Of a DNA stretch of 64,000 nt, positions 39,580 through 49,162 are shown piece by piece. Numbering within the stretch: the stretch's first letter is position 1; each line of letters starts with the position of its first letter. The stretch lies in the NCBI RefSeq assembly GCF_900696085.1, contig NZ_CAADFC020000005.1, positions 186,001-250,000 on the forward strand. Direction: 5' to 3'. Source of the DNA: Bradyrhizobium ivorense (GTDB lineage: Bacteria; Pseudomonadota; Alphaproteobacteria; Rhizobiales; Xanthobacteraceae). The translations under genes were made by a program, and so were the position numbers. The notes under the pieces are model-generated. The model was not told the DNA's origin, did no database searches, and saw only the letters and a list, made by a program, of their open reading frames with translations.

Positions 39580-41847
39580 ATGTTGTCCTTCCCCTCAATC
39601 CGGCCGCGTCGCGCGCTTCTGCTCGCGACGACGATGCTTGCGCCGGCGCTGTTCGCCACCGCGGCGCGGGCGCAGCAGGTCGCTGTCGCCGGAGAGCTCC
39701 CTCCGATCGAGGTCACCAAGCCGGGCGAGCAGAACGTCACCCGCGCCAAGCCGGCCACCGATGAGACGCCTGCGCCGCGCCGCCGCGCGCCGGGCAATAC
39801 GCAGACCGGCGACACCGGCAGCGGAACGGGATCGAACACGGCAGCAACGGGCACGGCATCGGGGACCGGCGGTGGCAGCGGCGGCCGCCAGTTCTCCGGC
39901 ATCGTCGGCGCCTCCTCAACCGTGATCACCGCAAACGACATCGCGCATTCGCCGACGCAATCGCTGCCGGAGATTCTGGCGCAGGTGCCGGGCGTGCAAC
40001 TGCAATCGCTCTATGGCGGCCCGAACGACGCCAAGACCGCGGTCGACCTGCGCGGCTTCGGCGCGTTCGCCTCCGACAACACGCTGTTCCTGCTCAACGG
40101 ACGCCGCCTCAACGACATCGACAAGGCCGGCTTCGACCTCACCACCATCCCGATCGATTCGATCGCGCGCATCGAGATCACCCGCGGCAACAGCGGCGCC
40201 GTGCTCTATGGCGACAACGCGGTCGGCGGCGTCGTCAACATCATCACCAAGACCGGGGTCGGCGGCCCTCCCGCGACGATCCGCACCGAAGGCGGCGTCG
40301 GTTCGTTCAACACCCGGATGGCCGCGGTGTCCGCCGCGCTGAATGCGGGGCCGTGGTCGACCTCGTTCTATGGCAACGGCATCAAGTCCGACGGCTATCG
40401 CGTCAACAATGCGCTCGACCAGCGCAACGCGGTCGGCAACGTCAACTACACCACGCCTGACTTCACCGCGTTCCTGACCGTCACCGGCAGCGACCAGAAG
40501 CTCGGCCTGCCCGGCGGCCGGCTGGTCGATCCGTCGATCGGGCTCAACGAGCTGGTCACCGACCGCCGCGGCGCCGCCACGCCGTTCGACTACGCCAACC
40601 AGCAGACCGCGAGCGTCACCACCGGCTTCACCAAGACCCTGATCAACGGCGTCGACCTGATCGTCGACGGCGGCTGGCGGCAGCGCGACACCCAGAGCGC
40701 GTTCTTCGGCACGGTGCCGACCATCGGCTTCGCCTCGACCTACAACGACGCGGCGCTCGACACCTGGTCGCTGACGCCACGGCTCAGCGTCAAGACCGTC
40801 ATGCTGGGCATGCCGTCGACGATCCTGACCGGTATCGATTATTACGACACGACGTTCCGCCAGGCGCGCGGCGCCTTCCAGGGCGTCGACCCCACCCACG
40901 TCTACAATCTCGAGCAGCAGTCCGTGGCCGGCTATTGGCAACACACCATCGGCGTGCTGCCGACCACTGATTTCTCCTATGGCGCGCGGGTGCAGAACAC
41001 CCACCTCTCGGCGCGCGACCGCTATGACCCGAATGCGCCGTTCGCGTTCGATGCGCAGGCGACGCCGCTCGACAGCGACGAGACGCAATATGCGCTGCAT
41101 CTCGGCGTCGAGCACCGCATCACCGATACGTTCTCGGTGTTCGGCCGCGCCGCGCGCGCGTTCCGTACGCCCGATGTCGACGAGCGCGTCGCCTCGGGCC
41201 CGGCGTTCGATCCGCTGACCTTCATGGCGCTGGCGCAGAATTTCAGGCTCAAGACCCAGACCTCGGAGGACGGCGAAGTCGGCTTCCGCGTCAAGACCAA
41301 CCAGTTTCAGGTGCAGACCAGCGCCTATGTGATGGATCTGCAGAACGAGATCCATTTCCTCCCGACGGTGTTCTTCAACGTCAATCTCGATCCGACCCGC
41401 CGCTACGGCTCGGAGACCAGCGCATCGCTCAAGGTCAGCGATACCGTGACCTTGCGCGGCGGCATGGCCTATACCCGCGCCGTGTTCCGCGAGGGCGCCT
41501 TCGTCGGCAACGACGTGCCGCTGGTGTCGCGCACGACCGGCAATCTCGGCGTGACCTGGAATATCCTGCAGAACTACCTGGTGTTCGACGCCACGCTGCG
41601 CGCCTGGAGCTCGCGCATCATGGACAACGACCAGGCCAACACCCAGAGCCGCATCCCCGGCAACGCCACCGCCGACATCAAGCTCAGCGGGCAATACGAC
41701 CGCTTCTTCTGGTCGGTCAGCGCCAGCAATCTGTTCAACGCACTGTACTACGACTACGCGATCGCGAGCTCGTTCACGGCCGGCCGCTTCTCGGCCTATC
41801 CGCTGCCCGGCCGGACCTACATGGTACGGGCAGGTGCGACCTTTTGA
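39580..41847 (+). CDS. btuB: TonB-dependent outer-membrane receptor, cobalamin type
   Basis: The 755-residue protein has a signal peptide (ALLLATTMLAPALFATAARAQ), a Pro/Thr/Gly-rich low-complexity linker (about 40-105) and a plug domain (SLPEILAQVPGVQLQSLYGG, RGFGAF, IARIEITRGNSGAVLYGDNAVGG, of which the last is the plug signature). A 22-strand barrel follows, ending in the aromatic residue VRAGATF. ATG 39580 has a ccgagg site. Control by a cobalamin riboswitch and divergence from a BtuCDF-type importer identify it as a B12 receptor. The long linker before the plug is unusual for BtuB. Confidence 0.88.
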   Translation: MLSFPSIRPRRALLLATTMLAPALFATAARAQQVAVAGELPPIEVTKPGEQNVTRAKPATDETPAPRRRAPGNTQTGDTGSGTGSNTAATGTASGTGGGSGGRQFSGIVGASSTVITANDIAHSPTQSLPEILAQVPGVQLQSLYGGPNDAKTAVDLRGFGAFASDNTLFLLNGRRLNDIDKAGFDLTTIPIDSIARIEITRGNSGAVLYGDNAVGGVVNIITKTGVGGPPATIRTEGGVGSFNTRMAAVSAALNAGPWSTSFYGNGIKSDGYRVNNALDQRNAVGNVNYTTPDFTAFLTVTGSDQKLGLPGGRLVDPSIGLNELVTDRRGAATPFDYANQQTASVTTGFTKTLINGVDLIVDGGWRQRDTQSAFFGTVPTIGFASTYNDAALDTWSLTPRLSVKTVMLGMPSTILTGIDYYDTTFRQARGAFQGVDPTHVYNLEQQSVAGYWQHTIGVLPTTDFSYGARVQNTHLSARDRYDPNAPFAFDAQATPLDSDETQYALHLGVEHRITDTFSVFGRAARAFRTPDVDERVASGPAFDPLTFMALAQNFRLKTQTSEDGEVGFRVKTNQFQVQTSAYVMDLQNEIHFLPTVFFNVNLDPTRRYGSETSASLKVSDTVTLRGGMAYTRAVFREGAFVGNDVPLVSRTTGNLGVTWNILQNYLVFDATLRAWSSRIMDNDQANTQSRIPGNATADIKLSGQYDRFFWSVSASNLFNALYYDYAIASSFTAGRFSAYPLPGRTYMVRAGATF

Positions 41848-41954
41848 GCCCCGCAGCGCGGCTGGATGTGACCCGCCGTGTCGCTCTTTCCATTACAAGC
41901 GCCCGGGAACTGGGGTAGAATTGCACCATCGATCTGACCCTCGCAGGGGGAATC

Positions 41955-42110
41955 ATGGGCAAACCCGGAAAGAGTACGGGCGGTGCCAAGCCCGACGACG
42001 CAGCGAAGACGCCGCCGCCACCGCCGCCGGAGGATGACGAGTGTTATGAGGACGGCGACATCGCGACGCCGAAGCTCGACCATTACGGCAATGATGACGA
42101 GCCGTTGTAG
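41955..42110 (+). CDS. Tiny proline/acid-rich protein, copy 1 of a tandem pair
   Basis: The 51-residue product has three parts: a basic head (MGKPGKSTGGAKPDD), a run of six prolines and an acidic tail (EDDECYEDGDIATPKLD ... NDDEPL). It starts at ATG 41955 with site caggggga. It is about 65% identical to the frame at 42202-42360, and the non-coding DNA before each is also related, so a unit of about 240 bp was duplicated. It has no signal peptide or membrane segment. I do not recognise the family. Conservation of frame and tail between copies argues that it is translated. Confidence 0.65.
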   Translation: MGKPGKSTGGAKPDDAAKTPPPPPPEDDECYEDGDIATPKLDHYGNDDEPL

Positions 42111-42201
42111 GCCCGCCTTCGCTCTTCGCGAGCCGCTTTGCTCACCTGACGACGCCTGGAGTAGACTTCCGGCAATCGACCGAACTCGCGCAGGAAGACA
42201 C

Positions 42202-42360
42202 ATGGGCAAAGCCGGAAAGAAGAGTACGGGCAGCCCCAAGCCCGACGACAAATCGAAAACGCCGCCGCCACCACCGCCGCAAGACGACGAGTATTACGAG
42301 GACGGCGACATCGCGACGCCGAAGCTCGACCGCTACGGCAACGATGACGAGCCGTTGTAG
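42202..42360 (+). CDS. Tiny proline/acid-rich protein, copy 2 of a tandem pair
   Basis: The 52-residue product follows the same plan: MGKAGKKSTGSPKPDD head, six prolines, and acidic tail EDGDIATPKLDRYGNDDEPL, which differs from copy 1 by two residues in the last 20. The site is gcaggaag before ATG 42202. Differences between copies fall mostly in the head, while the tail is nearly unchanged, as expected if the tail is functional. It is likely intrinsically disordered and may bind a partner through the tail. Function unknown. Confidence 0.65.
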   Translation: MGKAGKKSTGSPKPDDKSKTPPPPPPQDDEYYEDGDIATPKLDRYGNDDEPL

Positions 42361-43015
42361 GCGCCGATGTTTCCAAGCGTCCCTGCGAAGGCAGGAATCC
42401 ATGACCACGGGGTCCGGTCACCGGACGGCGCGCTTCGCGCCGACCGGTTGGCTTGCCCGGGACGCCGCCGCAGCAGGGGCGCTTCTGCCAAAATACCGAA
42501 AAACAACCCCATGCAAAGTAGCCGGCGGCGGCGCTCGGCCAGGGCACTTGACACGTCGGGCAACTCACCGGTAATCTTCCAATATTCCGAAATCACGCAA
42601 AGGCCCTCGGGACGACGCGTTGAGAGACCTACGCTGCCCTCCGTCACCCTGAGAGGGTGTGAAGCTTTGTCCTCACCTACACCTGTCATCGCCCGGCCTG
42701 TGCGCAATTGCGCACATGGACCGGGCGATCCAGTACGCCGCGGCCTCTCGGTTCATTCACTACTGCCTCTGGAATACTGGATCACCCGCCTGCGCGGGTG
42801 ATGACACCGAGCAAGTTTGGGCAAACCAACCCGTCACCCCCGCGCAACGGCTTCGCCGTTGTCGCTGGAGGTGGCCGCTTCTTCAGCGGCCCTCGAAGGG
42901 TCGACGGCCACCAGCCGGGCCGATTCATCCTCGAGGCTCGCAAGGGCTCGCACCTCCAGCGACAAAGGCCAAGCCTTTGCGCGGGGATGACGGATCGAAG
43001 AGACGAGGGGAAGAG
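42361..43015. repeat. Repeat-filled gap with composite repeat, copy 2
   Basis: The 655-bp gap. Bases 42545-42593 repeat 43-91 (46 of 49 identical) and 42642-42909 repeat 249-582 in the same order and strand. Bases 42910-42995 add a gcgagcccttgcgagcctcg-type hairpin and end in a 'caaaggccaagcctttgcg' stem. Bases 42365-42480 hold a short cgcgcttcgcgcc palindrome but nothing else. The small frames across this stretch are shadows of repeats. Confidence 0.7.
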
Positions 43016-44263
43016 TCAGCAAAACCCCTCGCTCTCGATCGCCGCGATGCTCGCGCGGTCGAGCAGATGCGCGCCAAAGCCGCCGCGGGCGAGCGACGCG
43101 GCGAGCTGCGGCGAGACGAGCATCAGCGCGGCGGTCATTGCCAGCGGCACGGCGCTGAGCCAATCGAGCTGCACCGGCGTCAGCTCTTCGGTGCTGTCCC
43201 GATAGGGGCCCTCGCCCGCGGCGATGCGGCCGCATTCGCGGATGATGTCGCGCCGCGTGCCGTCGCGCGACGCGCTGCCGAGCAGCGCCTGCATCGCCAG
43301 ATGGGTGCGCACGCCGGCGCGGCTCTCTGCCAGCGGGGCCGGCGTCTCGTCGAGCGAGACCCGCAGCAACAGATCGACCAGATCGGTGCCGGCGCGGTGC
43401 GCATTGCCCGGCTCGACCAGCCGCGGATTGCAGTCGATCAACAGCGGGGTTGCGCTGTCGAGCGGCATCATGACGTCGACCGACAGCGCCCCGTGCCAGC
43501 CGAGATGCGCGCCGATGGTCTCGAGATAGTTGCGGATCGCGGGCCGGCTGACGCTCTCCTTGATTGCCTCGCCGCCGCCGACGCCGGCTGCGATCTGCCG
43601 ATAGGCGTGAAAACCAACCAGCGTGCCGCGGCAGAACACCGACTGGGCCTTCTCGGTGGTGCCGGTGATCAGGTCCTGCACCAGCACCTCGCCGGCGAAA
43701 TCACCGGCCGACTCCAGGTCGTAGAGTGCGAGATTGAGATCGCTGGCATCGCGCACGAACCAGATGCCGCGGCTTGCGGTGCCGACCGACGTCTTGACCA
43801 CGGAGGGATAGCGCACCGCCTCGCGCAGCTCGCCAGCCGACCTCACGATATGGGTCGGCGGCTGTGGCAGGCCGAGTTGGTCGAGCAGCCGGCTGAAGCC
43901 GGCCTTGCCGTGCACGGCGCGATAGGCGGAGAAATCCGGCAGCGCGAGGCCGACGTGCGGCTTCAGCCGCGCCGCGGCGCGGGCGAACAAAAACCCCTGC
44001 TCATGGGTCGGCAGCAGCACGTCGAAGCGCCGCGTCGCCAGCAGGCGCTCGACGAAGCGAAGGAAGCCGGCCGGATCGCTGCGCAGCGGCGGGCAATGGT
44101 GGAATTTGCGGACCAGGCGCGAATAGCGCGCCAGGCACCAGCGCGAGGGGTCGCAGACCTCGACGTGATGGCCGGCCGCGCCCAGGATCGTGACTGCCTC
44201 GCGGCCGGAGGTGCTGGAGCCCTCCGACACCAGCACCCGGAGCGGCTTTCTGGCGTCGATCAT
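43016..44263 (-). CDS. ATP-grasp family enzyme (carboxylate-amine/thiol ligase type)
   Basis: The 415-residue protein has an N-terminal pre-ATP-grasp part (LRVLVSEGSSTSGREAVTIL, DVLLPTHEQGFLFARAAA) and an ATP-grasp core at about 110-300: SVVKTSVGTASRGIWFV (phosphate loop), GEVLVQDLITG, and the metal site PLLIDCNPRLVEPGNAHRAG. It should form an acyl-phosphate and ligate it to an amine or thiol. No biosynthetic partner is adjacent; it is divergent from an MFS gene. The product is unknown; it could be a peptide-like metabolite exported by that carrier. Confidence 0.8.
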   Translation of the reverse strand: MIDARKPLRVLVSEGSSTSGREAVTILGAAGHHVEVCDPSRWCLARYSRLVRKFHHCPPLRSDPAGFLRFVERLLATRRFDVLLPTHEQGFLFARAAARLKPHVGLALPDFSAYRAVHGKAGFSRLLDQLGLPQPPTHIVRSAGELREAVRYPSVVKTSVGTASRGIWFVRDASDLNLALYDLESAGDFAGEVLVQDLITGTTEKAQSVFCRGTLVGFHAYRQIAAGVGGGEAIKESVSRPAIRNYLETIGAHLGWHGALSVDVMMPLDSATPLLIDCNPRLVEPGNAHRAGTDLVDLLLRVSLDETPAPLAESRAGVRTHLAMQALLGSASRDGTRRDIIRECGRIAAGEGPYRDSTEELTPVQLDWLSAVPLAMTAALMLVSPQLAASLARGGFGAHLLDRASIAAIESEGFC

Positions 44264-44424
44264 GGCCGATCATCGCTGCGTCGCCCCGCATTGTCGCCGC
44301 CCTTGATGCCGCATGTGTCGATCCGGCACGCCCTCCCCGGGGCAGCCATGCAGCGGCGTTCATGGACAATTATCGGCCAGCCTCTATTTTGCCGGACCAA
44401 CAGGAAACGGGGGTTCGCCCAGCA

Positions 44425-45639
44425 ATGGTTGACGTTCTGGCTGCACCGCAGCAAGCGAAAGCCGACAGCGCGCTGCGGACGCTGACGGGGATTTCCGTCG
44501 CGCATTGGGTCAGCCATTTTCACATCTTCGTGCTGCCGATGCTGTTCCCGTTCCTGAAACAGCAGCTTGGCGTCGGCTATATCGAGCTCGGCTTCGCGCT
44601 GACCGTGTTCGCGGTCACCTCGGGGCTGACCCAGGCGCCGATCGGCTACCTCGCCGATCATATCGGCGCGCGCAAGATCCTGCTGATCGGGCTGACCGTC
44701 GGCGGCTGCGCGCTGATCGGGCTCGGCCTGCATTTGAGCTATACCTCGCTGATCGTCTGCGCCGTGCTGCTCGGCCTCGCCAACAGCGTCTATCATCCGG
44801 CCGATTACGCCATCCTCTCGGCCCATATGGACGAGGCGCGGATGGGCCGCGCCTTCTCGATCCACACCTTCGCCGGTTTCCTCGGCGGCGCGGTGGCGCC
44901 GGCGATCATGGCGGCGCTGGTCGCCTCGATCGGCGGCCTCGGCGCGCTGATCGTGGCCGGCGCGATCGGACCCTTGGTGGCGCTGTTCCTGATCGTGCTC
45001 GGCATTCCCGATGCCGGCGCCAACAAGGACAAGAAGGACGACGCTGCCCCGAAGGCCAGCGTGATCACGCCGGCGCTGATGATGCTGACCGCGTTCTTCA
45101 CGCTGCTCAGCCTGTCGACCTCGGGCATCAACAATTTCGGCGTGGTCGCGCTGATGGGCGGCTACGGCACCTCGTTCTCGACCGCCAACATCGCGCTGAC
45201 CGCGTTCCTCGGCGCCAGCGCCGCAGGCGTGCTCGCCGGCGGTTATCTCGCCGACTGGACCCACCGCCACAGCCAGGTCGCCGCGGCCTGCTTCGCCGTC
45301 AACGCCGCCCTCGTGCTGCTGATTGCGCTGATGAACCTGTCGCCTGCCGTGCTCACGCTGGCGATGGGCTTCGCGGGGTTCCTTGGCGGCGTGATCGCGC
45401 CATCGCGCGACATGATGGTGCGCAACGCCGCGCCTCCCGGCGCCGCGGGCCGCGCCTTCGGCATCGTCTCCACCGGCTTCAACTTCGGCGGCATCGTCAG
45501 CCCGCTGCTGTTCGGCTGGATCATGGACCAGCAGATGCCGCATTGGGTGTTCGGCGCCTCCGTGATCTTCATGGTGCTGACCGTGCTGCTGGCGCTGGTC
45601 TCCGAGCGCAAGCCGGCTGGTGTTCCCGCCGGCGCATAA
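44425..45639 (+). CDS. MFS transporter (fosmidomycin-resistance-like branch)
   Basis: The 404-residue 12-segment carrier has SVAHWVSHFHIFVLPMLFPFLK in segment 1 (begins SVAHWVSHFHIF), then IGYLADHIGARKILLIGL and NSVYHPADYAILSAHMDE, a pattern of the Fsr-type efflux branch. An in-frame ATG at 44362 would add 21 hydrophilic residues; 44425 is favoured because it leads into the conserved part. It is divergent from the ATP-grasp gene, so the pair might make and export a metabolite, but this is conjecture. Confidence 0.82.
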   Translation: MVDVLAAPQQAKADSALRTLTGISVAHWVSHFHIFVLPMLFPFLKQQLGVGYIELGFALTVFAVTSGLTQAPIGYLADHIGARKILLIGLTVGGCALIGLGLHLSYTSLIVCAVLLGLANSVYHPADYAILSAHMDEARMGRAFSIHTFAGFLGGAVAPAIMAALVASIGGLGALIVAGAIGPLVALFLIVLGIPDAGANKDKKDDAAPKASVITPALMMLTAFFTLLSLSTSGINNFGVVALMGGYGTSFSTANIALTAFLGASAAGVLAGGYLADWTHRHSQVAAACFAVNAALVLLIALMNLSPAVLTLAMGFAGFLGGVIAPSRDMMVRNAAPPGAAGRAFGIVSTGFNFGGIVSPLLFGWIMDQQMPHWVFGASVIFMVLTVLLALVSERKPAGVPAGA

Positions 45640-45767
45640 CGCTGCGGCCGCGCGTTTCTCCACGCGAAACACGAAGCCAGCGCATTCCAGAGCCTCACCG
45701 GCGGCGGTTGACTGTATCAAGGGGTGACCCATGATACCGGCACAAAACAACCCCGGGATGAGATGCC

Positions 45768-47510
45768 ATGACCTCGACCCCTGACCTCGTGATCCGCGGC
45801 GGCACCATTGCCGATGGCAAGGGCGGCGACCTCTATGAAGCGGACGTCGCCATCAGCGGCGGCAAGATCACCGAAGTCGGCAAGGTTTCGGCAAAAGGCA
45901 AGGAAGAGATCGACGCCCGGGGCAAGCTGGTCGCGCCCGGCTTCGTCGACATCCACACTCATTACGACGGCCAGGTGACCTGGAGCCAGGACATCACTCC
46001 GTCGTCGCAGAACGGCGTCACCACGGCGATCATGGGCAATTGCGGCGTCGGCTTCGCGCCGTGCCGGCCGAGCGACCACGTCAGGCTGATCCAGTTGATG
46101 GAAGGCGTCGAGGACATCCCGGAGCCGGTGCTGAGCGCCGGCATTCCCTGGGCGTGGGAAAGCTTCCCCGATTACATGGAGTGGCTGTCGAAGCGCAGTT
46201 TTGACATGGACATCGGCGCACAGCTGCCGCATGCGGCGCTGCGGGTCTATGTGATGGGCGAGCGCGGCGCGCGCCGCGATCCCGCGACGCCTGAGGACAA
46301 TCGCGCGATGGCAAAGCTCGCCGGCGACGCGGTGCGGTCCGGCGCGCTCGGCTTCTCGACCTCGCGCACGCTCAACCACCGCACCTCGACCGGCGACTAC
46401 ACGCCGACCTTGAAGGCCGGCGAGGACGAACTGACGGCGATCGCCGACGCCATGCACAAGGTCGGCCGCAGCGTGCTGCAATTCGTGCTCGACCAGAGCA
46501 CCGTGCACGAAGACCTGCCGATGATGCTGCGGGTGGCCGAGACCACCAAATGCCCGATCTCGTTCTCGGTGGCGCAGGCCGACAAGGCGCCGCGGCGCTG
46601 GCGCCAGACCATGGACACCATCAACGAGGCCGCCGGCCGCGGCCTGTCGATCACCACCCAGATCGCCGCGCGCCCGGTCGGGCTGCTGCTCGGGCTGGAA
46701 TTGTCGCGCAACCCGTTCCAGACCCATCCGAGCTATCGCGCGATCGCACACCTGCCGCTGGCCGAGCGGCTGGCGCGGCTGCGCCAGGCGGAAGTGCGCG
46801 CCGCGATCCTGAGCGAGACGCCGACCTCGACCGACGATCCCCTGTTCTTCCGGCCGAACTACGACAAGATGTATCTGCTCGGCGATCCCCCGGATTACGA
46901 ACAGCCGCCGGAAAACGCGCTCGGCGCGCAAGCGCGCCGCCAGGGCCGCCAGCCGGAAGAGCTCGCCTATGACGCGATGCGGACCGACGAGGGCCGCGGC
47001 ATGCTCTACGTGCCGTTCCTCAATTACGCCGACGGCAATCTCGATGCGGTGCACGAGATGCTGCGCGAGCCTAGCGCCGTACCGGGCCTCTCCGACGGCG
47101 GCGCGCATTGCGGCATCATCTGCGACGCCAGCTTCCCGACCTATCTCTTGACGCACTGGACGCGCGACCGCACCCGCGGCGAAAGGCTGTCGATCCCGTT
47201 CGTGGTCGCGGCGCAGTCGCGCAAGACCGCGCTGTCGGTCGGGCTCCATGATCGCGGCGTGATCGCGCCGGGCTTCAAGGCCGACGTCAACGTCATCGAC
47301 TACGACCGCCTGCACCTGCATCCGCCGAAAGTGCATTACGATTTGCCGGTCGGCGGCCGCCGCCTGCTGCAGCAGGTCGACGGCTACGACGCGACGATCG
47401 TGTCCGGCGTCGTCACCCAGCGCGGCGGCAAGGCCACCGGCGCGCGGCCCGGCAAGCTGGTGCGCGGCGCGCAGAGCTTGCAGTCGACCTTCGGCGCGGC
47501 CGCGAGCTAG
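45768..47510 (+). CDS. N-acyl-D-amino-acid deacylase family amidohydrolase
   Basis: The 580-residue metal-dependent amidohydrolase has the metal motif GFVDIHTHYDGQ (His63, His65), GNCGVGFAPC with the Cys (about 92) that ligands zinc in D-aminoacylases, and LSDGGAHCG (Asp) near 445. It would hydrolyse N-acylated D-amino acids or related cyclic amides in the cytoplasm. The C-terminal part resembles the composite beta-barrel formed with the N-terminal strands. An MFS gene precedes it (128 bp) and another, convergent one follows. The substrate is not determined. Confidence 0.85.
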   Translation: MTSTPDLVIRGGTIADGKGGDLYEADVAISGGKITEVGKVSAKGKEEIDARGKLVAPGFVDIHTHYDGQVTWSQDITPSSQNGVTTAIMGNCGVGFAPCRPSDHVRLIQLMEGVEDIPEPVLSAGIPWAWESFPDYMEWLSKRSFDMDIGAQLPHAALRVYVMGERGARRDPATPEDNRAMAKLAGDAVRSGALGFSTSRTLNHRTSTGDYTPTLKAGEDELTAIADAMHKVGRSVLQFVLDQSTVHEDLPMMLRVAETTKCPISFSVAQADKAPRRWRQTMDTINEAAGRGLSITTQIAARPVGLLLGLELSRNPFQTHPSYRAIAHLPLAERLARLRQAEVRAAILSETPTSTDDPLFFRPNYDKMYLLGDPPDYEQPPENALGAQARRQGRQPEELAYDAMRTDEGRGMLYVPFLNYADGNLDAVHEMLREPSAVPGLSDGGAHCGIICDASFPTYLLTHWTRDRTRGERLSIPFVVAAQSRKTALSVGLHDRGVIAPGFKADVNVIDYDRLHLHPPKVHYDLPVGGRRLLQQVDGYDATIVSGVVTQRGGKATGARPGKLVRGAQSLQSTFGAAAS

Positions 47511-47531
47511 CCGTCGCGTTGACGTAGTCTT

Positions 47532-47613
47532 GTAGCCCGGATGAGCGAAGCCACATCCGGGATTCTCGCAACGGAGAGACTTTCCCGGATATCGCTTCGC
47601 TCATCCGGGCTAC
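47532..47613. repeat. Palindromic repeat, gtagcccggatg family
   Basis: This 82-bp hairpin (gtagcccggatgagcgaagc and complement) lies between the convergent deacylase and MFS genes. It is a likely terminator for both. Confidence 0.75.
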
Positions 47614-47622
47614 GAGATCCGT

Positions 47623-48930
47623 CTACGTCGGTGACACCGCGCCCTTGATCGTGCCGCCGGCCGGCTGGGCCTCGCCGGTCAGCCGTGCGCGCTCGGTGTT
47701 CGGCCACAGCAGGAGCAGCCCGATCACGCCGGAGCCGGCCATGATCGCGGCGTTGATGGTGAAGCCCGACAGATAGCCCGCCATCGGCGTTGCGGCGTGC
47801 TGGATCACGTTGCCCATCACCATCGGCGCCAGCAGGCCGGAGATCGTGTACAGCGCGCCATAGATCGCGATGACGGCGCCGCGCTGCGACACCGGCGTGA
47901 ACTCGCCGAGCATCGGCGGGCAGACGACATAGATCGAGCCGCAGAGGCCGGAGCCGACCACCAGCAGCGCGATCATCAGCCCGCCGGGCGCGACCTGCGG
48001 CAGCAGCGCGAGAATGCAGCCGCCGACGATCAGCGGCACCGAGCCGAGCACGCCGCGCGCGGCGCGGGTGGTGTAGCCGCCCGCCAGCATGACCTGCGAA
48101 ATCCACCCGGTGAGCAGCACGACGGTCGCACCGAAGATCCAGGGCAGGATTGAGACGAAGCCGGCCTGCTGCTGCGAGAAGCCGAGCCCCTCGATGATGA
48201 ACGAGGTGAACCAGGTGAGCCCGAGCGACAGCGCCCAATAGGCACCGAAGGTCGCAACCACGCAGCCAATGAAGGTGCGCGAGGTCAGAAGCTTCAGGTA
48301 AGGAATCCGCGGCTCGTCGGCGACGGTTGCGACCGTCGATACCAGCGGCCCCTCCTTGCCGAGCGCGAACCAGGCGACGACCCAGAGCAGGCCGACGATG
48401 CCGAGCGCGCCGAAGGCGTGATGCCAGCTGTGATTGACGATGATCCAGTTCAGCGCCGGCACCGCGAGGATCACGCCGAACGCCGAGCCCTGCGACAGGA
48501 TCGCGGTCGGCAGCGTGCGCTTCTCGTCCGGAAACCATTTGTAGATCGCATGCGCAGCGACCGAGAACGCCGGTCCTTCGCCGGCGCCGAGGATAATGCG
48601 GCAGATCACCAGCGTCGTGAAGCTGACGGTACCGACCATCGGGAATTGCGCCAGCGACCAGATCACCGCGAGCACCAGCAGCACCCAGCGCGTGGCGACG
48701 CGGTTGACGATGAAGCCGACCACGATCGCCGAGATCGCGAACAGCAGGAAGAACGACGAGCCGAGGTCGCCGAACTGCTCCTGGGTCAGGCCCATTTCCG
48801 TTTTGATCGGCACGCCGGCAAGCCCGACCACGATCTTGTCCGCAAAGTTCACCACCATGAACAGGAACAGAAGGAAGGTGATTGTCCAGGCGCCCTTGGG
48901 CGTCCGCCCGGACGTCGGTTGCGTCGTCAT
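47623..48930 (-). CDS. MFS transporter, anion:cation symporter (ACS/DgoT-like) type
   Basis: The 435-residue 12-segment carrier has FLLFLFMVVNFADKIVVGLAG (segment 1; NxxDK in place of the usual NxxDR) and GAGEGPAFSVAAHAIYKWFP, a hallmark of the ACS family. DgoT, GudP and GarP relatives take up organic anions such as sugar acids. It ends 10 bp from the repeat separating it from the convergent amidohydrolase. The substrate is unknown. Confidence 0.85.
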   Translation of the reverse strand: MTTQPTSGRTPKGAWTITFLLFLFMVVNFADKIVVGLAGVPIKTEMGLTQEQFGDLGSSFFLLFAISAIVVGFIVNRVATRWVLLVLAVIWSLAQFPMVGTVSFTTLVICRIILGAGEGPAFSVAAHAIYKWFPDEKRTLPTAILSQGSAFGVILAVPALNWIIVNHSWHHAFGALGIVGLLWVVAWFALGKEGPLVSTVATVADEPRIPYLKLLTSRTFIGCVVATFGAYWALSLGLTWFTSFIIEGLGFSQQQAGFVSILPWIFGATVVLLTGWISQVMLAGGYTTRAARGVLGSVPLIVGGCILALLPQVAPGGLMIALLVVGSGLCGSIYVVCPPMLGEFTPVSQRGAVIAIYGALYTISGLLAPMVMGNVIQHAATPMAGYLSGFTINAAIMAGSGVIGLLLLWPNTERARLTGEAQPAGGTIKGAVSPT

Positions 48931-49162
48931 GTTCTCGCTCCCCGTATCGTTTTTGGCTTCTGTAAGATCGGCCCCGAATAGGGATGCTAGCCACGCCTTG
49001 CCGCGTAACGCAACTACGCATTTCCACGGGCTATGCGCCGCGGCGACACAGCGACGGGTGCGCGCGGCGCTCGATCACGATCGCGTCGCCAGGCGATCGA
49101 AGCGATGATCTGACATGTCTGGGCTGCTATGCTCGACCAGCCATCAAAGCCCGGGGTTTTCC

